Source of the DNA: Nigrospora sphaerica
Taxonomy: Eukaryota > Ascomycota > Sordariomycetes > Amphisphaeriales > Apiosporaceae
DNA: 64,000 nt
NCBI GenBank assembly: GCA_018287875.1
Contig: JAGVVL010000027.1
Location: forward strand, 620,001-684,000
Reading direction: 5' to 3'
The translations under genes were made by a program, and so were the position numbers. This document shows positions 35,324-45,805 of this stretch, piece after piece. The notes below the pieces were generated by a model, which saw nothing but the letters and a program-made list of their open reading frames with translations, ran no database searches and was not told the DNA's origin. The stretch's first letter is position 1. Each line of letters begins with the position of its first letter.

Positions 35324-36648
35324 TCAGATAGTATTACTCAATCGCCCGACGGCCGGCCCGTCGATTGGAGAGGAACCCCTTCGGGCCTGGGCCCCATCCG
35401 CCCACGGGCCGACGGGATGCAGTGCCATCGGCGGCTCCTGGCCGTGCCGGGCCAACGCCGTTTCGGACGAGCTGCGGTTCCTGGGGTCGAGCCGGCCGGA
35501 GTCCACAATCATGGCCGCGTCGGCGTACCGGTCGAGGTCGGCGCGCTCCTCGACGGGCGTGGCGCCGCGCCGCAGCGGGTTCGACGACCGCGCGATGTAA
35601 GCAATCATCTCGGCCAGGTTGAGCTCGATGTACAACTTGACCGAGAAGACCATGGGGTTGAAGACGAGGTATTGGAGGTGGCTGCCGTCGGCGTCAGCTC
35701 CGCGGTCCGTCCAGCGCGCGCGGATTCGCCAGGTGGGGAGGGAGGGGGTGCGGCCGAACTTACACACTGTCGTCCGGCGAGGACTCGATTCCGATGAGAA
35801 TGATCTGGACCCCCCCGCCCCGTTAGCGAACTCGTTCCGCCGTCGGGCCGCGCCGGGGAGCTCACATCCAAGGATATGGACAGGAAGACCATGCAGGTGT
35901 TCAGCCGGAACAGCGACCTGTACTTGGTGAGGCCCGTGGACACCAACTTGCACCACACCATGCGAAGGAAGGCGACGTTGAGGCTGAGGTCGACGGCCGA
36001 GAAGACGGCCTTGTTGCACCGATCCCAGATACTGCCGATGAAGGTGATGGTGGGCGAGAGCTGTAGCGACCCCGGCACCCACGTACACGAGCCCGTGATG
36101 GTGACGAACGTCATGATGTAGAATATCGTCAGTCGTAGTTTTCGGCTCCTCTTGATCGTCATGAAAGACAGTCGGTTGGCCACGATTTGCAAGATGCACT
36201 GGATTTGCAGAATCCAAATAAGGCCTGTCGAGCATGTCAGCTCCGACCACAGGGCGGCATCGAACCGCGAGAATAGGGGAATAGGTAGACCTACTTGTCG
36301 CCATAAAGGTCCAAAAACTGGGCATCAAAGTCAGCTAACCGCCCATTCCACGCAGTCCCCAGAGGCTCACCTTGCAGGCAGAATCCTTTGAAGATACAGC
36401 CACGAGATAAAAGACAGGGAGGTCGTGGCTGTCCACGTCAACCAGATGAGAACAATGTAAATATTAAACAGCCTGCGCCGGCGGTACGCCAGCACTGTCT
36501 GACGTATCATCTTGCCGAGGGAGAACATGGCGCAGCAGAGCGAGAAGCCCCAGATGACGGACGACACCTCGTTCGAGGACTCGCCGGCCGTGGCGCGCAT
36601 GTCGTGATACCACTGCGGGATCAGGAACCCGTTCGCAACTGGAGCCAT
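35324..36648 (-). CDS. Multi-span integral membrane protein, five exons
   Basis: Exons on the minus strand, in order: 36371..36648, 36295..36317, 35866..36224, 35764..35804, 35324..35681. Introns have GTGAGC, GTAGGT, GTGAGC and GTAAGT donors, CTGAC branch points and CAG acceptors, and the joined frame is open for 352 residues. About seven hydrophobic segments are seen, for example VIWGFSLCCAMFSLG, IYIVLIWLTWTATTSLSFIS, FWTFMATSLIWILQIQCILQ (formed only when the 23-nt exon is used), IFYIMTFVTITGSC, AVFSAVDLSLNVAFL and MVFLSISLDIIILIGI. A seven-span topology suggests a receptor- or transporter-like fungal membrane protein. I do not recognise the family. The C-terminal ~90 residues are polar and cytosolic-looking. 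The gene appears intact. Confidence 0.7.
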
Positions 36649-37550
36649 CGCGAAAGCGTTGAGGGGGGAGGGGGCGATGAGCCAGACGCCGGAGGAGGCG
36701 ATTCGACACAGAAGCCCCCCCGATCCTGCGGCGGCCTCGACGCTCGGTATTTACCACGGGCGTGGCCAGAAGCAAAGAAAAGGCGTCTACCAGACACCGC
36801 CCTGATCGGCCGTTTAAACAGGGGAAAAAGGGGACCCCGAAAGGCAAAAAGAGAGCTTGAAGCCGGTACGCCAGTTGCGCTAGCAGCTTGAAGCCGGTAC
36901 GCCAGTTGCGCTAGCAGCTCGAAGCCGGCGCCAACACGCGAGCCGCGCGGCGGCTGCTCTCCCGTCCCCAGATTCGACGTCAGGGCTTCGTCAATCTCCC
37001 GACCCCCCGAGTCACACCTAGCGCGGCCTGCTGTCACGGCGCTGCCACTTAAACTTTTTTGTTGACATGGGGGCGGTTGACACGGGGGCGGCTGACATCA
37101 GACTGCCATCACCCCCCGGATTCCAGGCGCGGCTGTTCGACCTGATCCCCCGGGGGAACCCCTCCGAAAGCTCAAGAAGGGGAGGGGCGATCTACCGCTG
37201 AGGAGCCGCGGACCCCCTAACCCGCCACCCAGTCTTTATGATCCGACGGGATCAATCGAGTCAGTGTTGGCGGCGCGCTTCGGGCCGGACATTCCATCTC
37301 ATTAGCGAGGGGCAAAAGACGACCATTCTTGCACGTATACAGCACCAATCCGGGGGGCGAGAACCAATCCATGTCCGAGGACCAAGCATATCCGTCCCCA
37401 TGTTTCCCACTCAAGGCCTGGAGTTGACGCGTTGGGAAGAACGACCTATGTATCTGCCGCCTGTCTCCCGTCATTGTGAGTAAATGAGCAGTCTTCTCCA
37501 TTGCTGCATTGCTATGTCTCCACCCCCACACGTAGCACACTGCATCGCCG
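36649..37550. other. Intergenic region
   Basis: Holds a 31-bp tandem repeat (listed). A minus-strand frame 37217..37570 (117 codons) may belong to the disrupted gene downstream but has no motif. Confidence 0.4.
36854..36931 (+). repeat. 31-bp tandem repeat, about 2.5 copies
   Basis: Units starting agcttgaagccggtacgcc at 36854 and 36885 are identical; a third partial unit at 36916 has one early mismatch and then diverges. Noncoding, upstream of the membrane-protein gene. Confidence 0.9.
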
Positions 37551-37561
37551 CTCAACGTGAC

Positions 37562-40500
37562 ACCCAGCATTTGCTGTCTTCCCTGGCCATCGGGTGAGAT
37601 ATGGACGGGCGCTTCGGTGACGAGGCGGGAACACGGCGCTTGGCTAGTAAGCAGTGTCGAGCCAGCGGGCGGCGCGGTCGCGGGGAGCCAGGTTGTCGTA
37701 CTGCTGCTCCCAGGCGGGCGTGGCGGCGGTGTGGCCCATGTACATCTCCTAGTAGCCCGCGGGTCACCGTTCCAGCCAGACGTCGTGCTCGTTCTCGACC
37801 GTCATGGCGGCCAGCGCCTCAACGTGGATGCGCAGCAGGCAAGCTCACCGGTCCCGGGGCGGCAGCGCGTCCACCTTGCGGCGGAGGTATTCCCGGGGCG
37901 TCATCCCGGGGCCGATTCCGGCCAGGGCCTGCGGAAAAGTCGACCGAAAAAGTCAGTCGCATCCCACGTGAGGCTTCTTCGTAAGGAAACGGACAGCCGT
38001 TATGTCGGATTGGAGCGTGGCAAACTTGCGAAGGCTGCTGGTTTCCTCCATGATGCGGTTCCTCTGCGTCGATTCATGCGCGCCCGCGGGCCAGCTCTTC
38101 TCGTAATCCTCGTCGTCGCACACACGGCGGAACGCGAGCCCCGCCGCCTGGTAGGAAGCCTTGAGGCTACCATACGCCGCAACGACCTTGTAAAGGGTGT
38201 CTCGCTCGAGGCTATCGTCCGTTATCGCCGCCAGGTGAATGCCATAGAGCCGGAGGGCGTGCAGGTTGCCGATGACGTTGGTGAGAACTTGGGCGGGGCC
38301 CAGCAGAGCGTCGGGAATCTGAGAATTCGTCGGCGTTAGCAGAGAGCCCCCCAAGAAAAGACACGCTTGGAGGCAAGTGGGCGTTGGAAGGGACTCGCAT
38401 CGTGAGGTACGCTGTCGCATCTGCAAGTGTAAGCTAGGGGGTCGATCAAGGGATAGGCCCATCAAACCGCCACACGTCTGGCGATAGTTTAAGGTGTTTC
38501 TTTTTTGCTTCAACACCGAATATATTAACCACCTACGGTTACATTTATTTAAAGGTCATACCATTCGAATTGTCACATTCTGTTCTTTCGTTTAATATCT
38601 ATTATTATAGATGAACTGTAGCTGGCTGCCGCTCTCCTTTAAGTCTGCTAAGGAGATTCTATCCGTTCTGTCGCTAAGCAATATAGAGTCTCTAAACACT
38701 ACCTCACTTCTCGTTTCGAGTATAAGCCTCTTAAACGCACTACTTAAAGGCATCTTCAAGCCCTCAGTGAGGTCTAGGAGCACTGGCTAGTCTAGTAGGT
38801 GTTGCTCTAGGCCAGACTTAGCTGGGCTCCTCAGCACGACCGCTTTAAGCTCTTCGCGCAGTTAATTATCTGTTAGTCCGGCAGCAGCCACACCATCGGA
38901 GATAGGTGGCATCGCCGTTTTTTTTAGGCGCTGGCCGCAGCTGAAGACCATGCTCTTAAGGGGAATGGATTTCCAGCGCGTTAACGGCGCCACACGCGAA
39001 AACATCGAGGAGTTCTTCTCGAGGCTGAACGAGGAGCGCATCCGCGACATCCCTAAGAAGCACACATGAAACTTTAACGAGGTTGGAGCTTAGATTAGCC
39101 TTAGAGACTGCCCTTTTATTATCGGACCGTCTGCTCTCACGAAGGTCTTCACTTTAGACACCACGAAAGGCGAGTGGACGACGTCTCTAAAGTCTGTCTC
39201 TGTAGCTAGCCGAGCCCTATCTTCCTTAGTCATCTTTAAGGGGAGACAGCAATGGTTTACCACGTAATTAAACGACGAGGACTTCGCAGAGTAGTAATTT
39301 AAAGCCTTAAAGGCCGGCTAGACCTCTAATTTAATTACCCTGCGCTAGCTAAGACAGGCGTTCTTACTATAGACTACTTTAAACGACCCTAAGCAGTGGC
39401 GCCACCTTATACTCGACGGCCATGCTAGCCACTGTAGCGATGAGTTCATGTTGGAGTGTTTTAAGGCTAAGGTCTAGCTGAACTTCCTTCCGGCACACAC
39501 CTCGTAAGTCCTCTAGCCTCTGGACCTTGGCCCCTTTTCGGTGTTAAAGCGCGCGTACCGAAAACACCTTCGCTAGGCTTGCGTGTCTAGTTTAACGATG
39601 ACGCTAAAGAAACCGGAGTTCCTGGAGGCCTGGAATAAGACTCGGAAGGAAGCCCTAACTCTAGAGCACATTGCCACAGGCTGGAAAGCGACCGGTATCT
39701 ATTTAAGGGACCCCTCAAGGCCATTAACAGCCGACTAGCAAGGCAAAGGGACTAGGACAGGCCGGAGAGGTCAACTTAGAGCGTTCTACAGCTGCCAGAG
39801 GACCCCCTGCTGTCGGAGATATCCGCTATGGACGTTAAGACCCCAAGGTCTTTAAGGCAGATACAGCACATCCATCGCGAACTGCGTGTGGCTAACTTAG
39901 TGTACAGTAATGCCACCTTACGCCAGGTCTTTAAGAAGACCGGAAAGGCCTTAGATCTTATAAGCGCCGAGATCTCCAGCCTTAAGCATGAACGCGACCA
40001 ATTAGCTGCTGCGCTGGATCTCCAGAAGCCCTAAAAACGTCGTAAGGTCCAGAAAACTGCTCAAGAGCGATTCGTGACCATGCTAGACGTTCGCAAAGTT
40101 AAGGAGGACTTGGCGACACCTAGTGGTAAGGCTGGTGCTGTCACTGCGCAGTCGCCATCGATCGCGTCGGGAAGTTCGGTTGCAGAAAGCATTTCTAACA
40201 TAGAGGAGGAGATAACAGTCTCTTTGAGCTAATCGGTTTGTCTGTATCTATTGTGGTTATTAAGATAATTGGTTTTGTTTGCTTTAATGTTACATGGCGA
40301 TGTCTTAAAACGCGTGGCGGTTTGATGGGCCTGTCCCTTGATCGACCCCCTAGCTTAAGCCGGGTCGTTGATAGCGTTGGTGGGGCACCGGCGGCAGAGC
40401 AGTTGATTGCTGCAAACCACGAAAGTAATCATCAGCAGTCGCCACCTTCTTTCTCGTTGGGGGCTGGGTACGGACAATTGCACCGCATTGTCGGTTATGA

Positions 40501-40780
40501 GGGACGAGTTCTGGCCCATCACCCACATGTGGAAGATGGACACTTTCTCCCAGCCGATATCGCGGAAGCAGGACATGTCCCTCAGGCAGTCCTCACGCGA
40601 GACCGACATGGCGGCGGCAAGGCTTCAAGGCCGAGATGAGGCGACCACTCGGTGCGCGTATCCCAGTACGACAAGGAACGCTGCGAGACCGGTCAACAGG
40701 GGGGGCTGGAAGGGAAGGATCGAATGTGGTGTTCAAGATCGTGGCTGTAACTTTGAACAGGGGAAATTCTGCTCGTGGTT
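37562..40780 (-). pseudogene. Unrecognised gene split by a transposon insertion
   Basis: Coding-like minus-strand sequence flanks the pogo element at 38432..40355. Upstream (40358..40780) it reads LLTGLAAFLVVLGYAHRVV (a membrane span) and EDCLRDMSCFRDIGWEKVSI. Downstream (37950..38429) it reads IPDALLGPAQVLTNVIGNLH and YEKSWPAGAHESTQ, then after a good branch/acceptor (CTGAC...CCGCAG near 37930) GIGPGMTPREYLRRKVDALP, and further on EQQYDNLAPRDRAARW with several stops. Removing the element and one TA rejoins NAINDPA to YTCRCD in one frame, so it appears to have landed in or near an exon. I cannot name the family. Exon structure is uncertain. Confidence 0.4.
38432..40355 (+). mobile_element. 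RIP-damaged pogo/Fot1-type transposon with terminal inverted repeats
   Basis: A 1924-bp element is bounded by ~47-bp inverted repeats (AGCTAGGGGGTCGATCAAGG at each end, two or three mismatches) and by TA target duplications (38430-38431, 40356-40357). The plus strand encodes a DDE_1 transposase relic: VNGATRENIEEFF, NFNEVGA, LILDGHASHCSDEFM, LNFLPAHTS, PLDLGPFSVLKRAYRK, ATGWKATGIYL. It has about a dozen stops, mostly where Gln (TAG/TAA for CAG/CAA) or Trp (TGA/TAG for TGG) is expected, the signature of RIP on both strands. It is not capable of making transposase. Confidence 0.9.
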
Positions 40781-41080
40781 TAAATGCGGGCGAAGCCCAG
40801 AGTAAAAATGGCGGGATGAACGGGTCAGGAAGAAGGTGTCTGGGTAGGACAGTGAAGGCAAGCCGTAAAGGCGAGAGCTGGAGGTACCCAAGGCACGTGA
40901 ACGCTTCCGAGGTACTGCAAACGCCCCAGGCACCAAATTCACCCAGGCATCCTTTAAGTAAGATACGAAAGCACGCTATATGTTTACGACTAATATGAAG
41001 AAGCGCACATGAGAGCCGGAAATAGCATTGAGTTGTTTTCGTACGCACTGCCATCCCAACGGTGCAGGGAACACATGGTT

Positions 41081-41888
41081 CTACGTGTTGGGAGACTCCA
41101 GACGCAAGGACTGTTCCACACACTCCAGATCCCTGACCAACTCCTTGGCGGATTCGTATTCCTTCTTCCAGCACTTCATGGTGATTGCACTACATAGATG
41201 CTCGTCCCGTGGGAAGTTTTGTTGTGTGAAGCGCTCCTCCACCAACTCATGCCATCCTCCTTCACTTTCCAAAACATCAGGGAAAACCACATGGCCCATC
41301 ATGATGAAATATATAGTGCAGCCAAGCGCGAAAAGATCAGTTTTGACATCAGCTTCGGATGGGTCGACTGGGGGGCAGTAAAACTTAGAAGGCTCGCTGC
41401 TCCAGCCATCGAGCTCAATTCTTCCTTCCAAAATATGTCTCCCCTGGAAATCAGAGAGCTTCAGGCGAAGGTTTTGATCCAGAAGGATATTTGTCTGCTG
41501 TACATCACAATGGATGTCATTCCGGGAGGACGAATGCGACGGCTTCTGCCGCCTGGCGACACCACGATAGCCTTTGCGACAAAGAGGGTGTCGAGTTATT
41601 TGACGCGAGTAGGTAGTCGGCAAGATTCCCGCTGATGGCACGCTCAAGATAGAGGCCGGAGTTCGACGATTCTTTGGGTCGAAGGATCCTTTCGTGTGGT
41701 CCGACAATCTCAAGCAATCGTCTTTCGATATCCTGTCTGTCAAGGCTTCCGCCGGGGCGGAGAGGGTATTTCAGGACAGTGGGCTCGTCAATCTCCCCAA
41801 TGAATGCGCTGCTACCCGAAGCGATGACCCTCCTCACGCCGGGAGGCAAGTAATGCCGGTAGATGACCACGTCAGACTCTTCAGACAT
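41081..41888 (-). pseudogene. Protein-kinase-like protein with a frameshift
   Basis: Reading from 41888: MSEESDVVIYRHYLPPGVRR, a glycine-rich-loop-like VIASGSSAFIGEI, an ATP-lysine candidate in VLKYPL, ERAISGNLADYLL and RLSWCRQAAEAVAFV. At about 41520-41535 the frame shifts (roughly 2 nt missing) into NDIHCDVQQTNILLD, LKLSDFQGRHI, VKTDLFALGCTIYFIMMGH and CWKKEYESAKELVRD, stopping at 41081. This matches a kinase-like family common in Sordariomycetes in which HRD reads HCD and DFG reads DFQ. Apart from the frameshift the domain is complete, so the loss may be recent, or an unseen splice may restore it. Confidence 0.65.
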
Positions 41889-43726
41889 GGCGGAATGGAC
41901 GTTTCGAATGTGTGCAGAAGGGGGAGAATAAGTTGGAAGCTAGCTCGGACAACGGCAAGACATGACCCGCGTGGGAGGTAAGCCACTAGTTCTTTCAGCC
42001 GCTGACCTGCCCAGCCACTAAATCTGTCAACAACCTGGACGAGGCAAGGTGGTACTCATTGTCCGACCGCCTTGGTGGAAGTGCTGATTACCTTGATCTT
42101 GTAATAGTTTCAATTGGATACGCTCTGCTTGGATAAGATATGCCATAGTGAACCCAACCTAATACTAAGCGCCATCGTCTAGCCAGCTAATACTCTGTCA
42201 GAAGTACTAATATAAGTGTGCCTGCTGTTACTACAATGATTAAGTGTTGTCCCTGGATACTCTTTAGCCTATTTCTGTGAAAACTTTCCACGTTACTCTC
42301 AGAGAAGTACGAGATTCATTGAGAATTCAAATCTCCGCTCGCCAAGGATGATAAATAAGGCATGGCAAACGCCAAACCCTAATACCTGTTTAGGGCAGCA
42401 TTGTGCTCATCAGGCTAGGTAGGGTTTCATGAGGTCGATTAGACTTGCTTGTTCTTAACACTGATCATACATCGATGATGGATCCCATCTAGTGGTTGAC
42501 ACAGAGTTTGGCGTTTCTCATTTGATCTCACAACAGACTTTTGGTATCCGTCTCATCTTAGGGTTAAATAGATACTTCGATTGATTACCGAGGTAACGAA
42601 TGCTTATTTAGGAAACCGCAACCCTCTTTTGTCCATTGAATCCTCTGTTGCCACTGTTAGACTGTGTGAGGGTCGTTCCTGGGGCGAATGTCCTATGGCC
42701 CATTTCGTTCCTGGCCACCTCTCTTGCTGCGCTGTTCGGGTGGCGTACTTTCCTCGTAACCATGTTTTTGCGAAGTGTCTCATCACGTGGCGTTCAGTCG
42801 GTGTATCTTCGGTCGTTTGTTCTGGTCATAACTTCCGATTACGTGAAAAGGAGTGTAGGGCTAATGTGAAGAAACGCCCAAATGCAGACTGAGCCAAGGT
42901 TCTGCACAGAAGGTGCGCTCGCAGTCTTGTTATCGGTTTTTCTACTGGCCATGTGGTCGATACGAGGATGCGCTGCTTTCAAACGAGTGTTGTATTTGAC
43001 GAGAATGATTGGCATTTTGGTTTCCGCAGCCCTTCTTCTGGTAGACGATAAAAGCATCGCCTGACGCCAGTCAACTGTCTGTATCTCTGGAAATCCGGCG
43101 TTTGCCCACTTACAATTCAGCATTTAGGACATATGTGGCCCGGCACTCTCACCATCGGCGTGCCAAGCGTGGAGGTTGAAGTCAACTCTGGACCACGAGC
43201 CGCAAACATAACACCAGAAAAGACGGGTGCGGGCCATCCAATTGTAAGGAATGGATGGCAGTTCGACTTAATGAGGCCCTTTCCTCACTGTGTTCCCATT
43301 GCTCATCCACTGTATTACACATAGGCCAGTGGCTTAAGCCAAGAGCTGGTGGGCTCGCAGTGACACTGGTTTGATGCTTCCCCTGTCGTCAAAAGACGGG
43401 ACCATGCCGCGTCCTCAGCGCCGTGAAAGATGTGAATGCTATTGCTGAGCCCAGTTGCAACGCGACGGTGAGCTACCTTTCCTTCCTAATCCAGTCACTC
43501 CTACAGTCCATTACCTCTTGGTGGCGCTAGGAACGAAGCATACATAGAAACGGTTCTAGTAAGATATATTCGCATGACTAACACGAAGATCAATCATCAG
43601 GTGAAATCCACGATCTCCTATAGCGAGTCAATATACATAGGTCTTTAACTATGGGGCTCGATCGATACATCCGCAAACAAAAGTGGCGGCAGCGAGAATA
43701 TATCCACCAACCTGCTAAGCAACTGC
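41889..43726. other. AT-richer intergenic region
   Basis: Short frames on both strands, none with motifs; runs of TA-rich sequence near 42040-42600 may be old RIP-affected DNA. Confidence 0.45.
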
Positions 43727-44601
43727 CTAGTCATTGTACACGAGCCAAGCTGCGAGAACAGAAATAAAGAGGACTGCACTGACCACGGGCACCAAGCTCA
43801 GCATGGGCTTGGCGAATACCCAACCTTCTTGGATAAGAAGACCAGGGAACGACAACTCCCCAAGTTCTGGGCGATAGAACCGCTGCAACTGGCGGAACAA
43901 GTTCCTTAGTTTGGTTAGTGACTGATCCCATGGGGCCCTTAGAAAGCCATTTACCCACCAGTGACTTAGGAGAAATTCTTGCTCTTCCATCGACTCAAAT
44001 CACGCCGCAAGCTCTGGATCGTGGAACATAGCTTTGAGAAACGGGCGTCTTTGAAGGCGCAAAAGATACCGCAAGTCTTTGTGGTGATTTTCGTATGGGT
44101 ATTTCCAGCCAGGCCCGTTTTCACCAGCGGTTGATGGGCAAGCATGAGCGTGTCTCCATACGCCGTCTGATTCATTCATGTGGCATTCAAACTCATCGGT
44201 CCAGTAATAGGGATCTGATCGATCAAAGCGAGAGATCTCTGCCTTCGAGTTTTCGGGTCCGTACATCCCAAAAAAGGTTGGCAGATCTGGAGGATCGCGC
44301 TTCGGTCCTGGCATTGGGCCAGCTATCGTGACCTAAGCCGGCGATCGGCAGAGATTTATAACCATGGTTTATAAAAACACCAACTACCTTGACGACTGTT
44401 ACTCTTCACTCCGTACCAGGGTAACCGCGATCTCCAACTTATTCTGTATCTCTTCCAAGCTCTCTGAGCTTGACTCCACTGGGCTATCGCGTTTGTCGAG
44501 TCCCGAATTTGGACAGGGGGGATATGGCAACAGTCCGTTTCACCCCAGCATAGGAGGAGTACTGAAACGTCTGTGCTCGTCAAATATTGCAGCATCTCCA
44601 T
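43727..44601 (-). pseudogene. Conserved fungal hypothetical protein with C-terminal membrane span, broken
   Basis: The first exon-like part (to about 44374) reads WSQAQRAWKRYRISWRSRLP and WYGVKSNSRQG and ends at a possible GTAGTT donor. The second reads GPKRDPPDLPTFFGMYGPEN, DPYYWTDEFECHMNESDGVW, then ends AMFHDPELAA at a TGA (44000-44002). The same frame continues with FESMEEQEFLLSHWWVNGF, LRNLFRQLQRFYRPELGEL and a hydrophobic LSLVPVVSAVLFISVLAAWL before a TAG where Trp is usual. It resembles a fungal family with a conserved RYRxSWRxxLPxxG motif and a C-terminal anchor, often encoded near NLR genes. Role unknown. Confidence 0.5.
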
Positions 44602-44639
44602 AATCTCACTTTTACAGAGACCGTGTGCTGATAGTGAAG

Positions 44640-45393
44640 GACTGATTCACTCGCTTTTACCCCGACCGGCCTTGGACGGATGTGCTTCCTAGTTTGCACT
44701 GGAACATTAACAACGCTCACGTTGACTCGATTCAAGATTGCGCTCACGAGATGTTGTTCTGTTTCAAGCTCCCTGGACCATTGGATGTGGTGGTACAGAC
44801 AGGCAGTGTTCTCAAGCAATTCCAGGACGTGAAGTACCTGCGGGAGCACCTTCGGCGTGACGCTGTCCTCGCTATGGATTTCGCGGCTGCGAAGGCGAAC
44901 CAGCATTACGATAACAAGCATCGCCTCATGGAATTCAGCCCTGGCGACAAGGTGTTTCTTCGTCTCCACCATGGATACTACTTAATTACCTGGAAAACCA
45001 CCCAAGAGTTACTCGCAACAACGCTCAGGGCCCTGGACCGTCCTAAAACGAGTAGGCCGGCTGGCTTACCGTCTCGACTTGCCCGAAACGTCCAAGATTC
45101 ATCCTGTGGTTTCGGTTGCTCACCTATCCCCTTCGTCTGAAGGAGTGGACCCTTTCCACCGCAAGATGCCCCCTCCTGGCCCCGTCAAGGCAGACCAGGA
45201 CATCGATGACCAGGGCAACATCTTCGAAACGGAGGTCGTTCTCAAGCACCGAAAGAGGCGTCGCGGCCGAACGGAGTACCTAGTGAAGTAGAAAGGATAC
45301 GGTCACGAGCTCAACTCCTGGCAGACGGAGGAGAGCCTGGAAGGATCTGCGGAGTTGGTACGGGAGTACTGGGAACGGAAGGAGGCCCAGTAG
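44640..45393 (+). mobile_element. Ty3/gypsy retrotransposon fragment (integrase C-terminus and chromodomain)
   Basis: Pieces include FSPGDKVFLRLHHGY, a WTVLKRVGRLAYRLDLPETS segment and KIHPVVSVAHLSPSSEGVDP, the GPY/F-like end of a gypsy integrase, followed by a chromodomain-like IFETEVVLKHRKRRRGRTEY LVK. There a TAG (45289-45291) replaces the Trp of the usual VKWKGY, and GYGHELNSWQTEESL follows in frame to a TAG at 45391. At least one frameshift lies near 44985. No reverse transcriptase is present in this window, so it is a 3' truncated relic. Confidence 0.75.
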
Positions 45394-45491
45394 AGTTTAA
45401 AGGGTCGAGGATAGCACCACTGAGGAGAGTGGATTTTCTTTCTGGACGCCGGCATTTGATACGTGAAGCCCCAGACGAAACCACGTGATAC

Positions 45492-45630
45492 TGTGTAAAG
45501 TTTTAAGAGGATAGATATTATCTGATGATCCAATCAGGAGGCTTCCTGATAACAGGTATAAATGTACTGCTATTTTCCCTACTCATAGTTAGAAGGGTAT
45601 CCTTCTTCTATACTCAATTGACACCCTACA
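45492..45630 (+). repeat. Candidate LTR relic following the gypsy fragment
   Basis: Starts TGTGTAAAG and ends ACCCTACA about 100 bp after the polyprotein stop, and contains a TATAAA near its middle, as expected for a 3' LTR. No second copy is present, so the ends are a guess. Confidence 0.3.
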
Positions 45631-45805
45631 CGGTTGCTAGTCAATATGCGTATCAGTTCCACAGTCTAGAGGCAATCTCACTTTAGCATGCCCGCCTGTT
45701 TCTCCGATTTGAGGCACTACTAAGGGTAAGATGCAACGTTTAGTCAATTGGTTAGGTTTATAACCCTTTAACTAATCTCTGCGTCTCCTAAAGGGCCTCT
45801 TCCAC

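Noticed and set aside
38432..40355. Alternative genetic code or programmed readthrough in the pogo transposase
   Set aside because: Stops appear at both Gln and Trp positions with changes on both strands, which RIP explains and codon reassignment does not.
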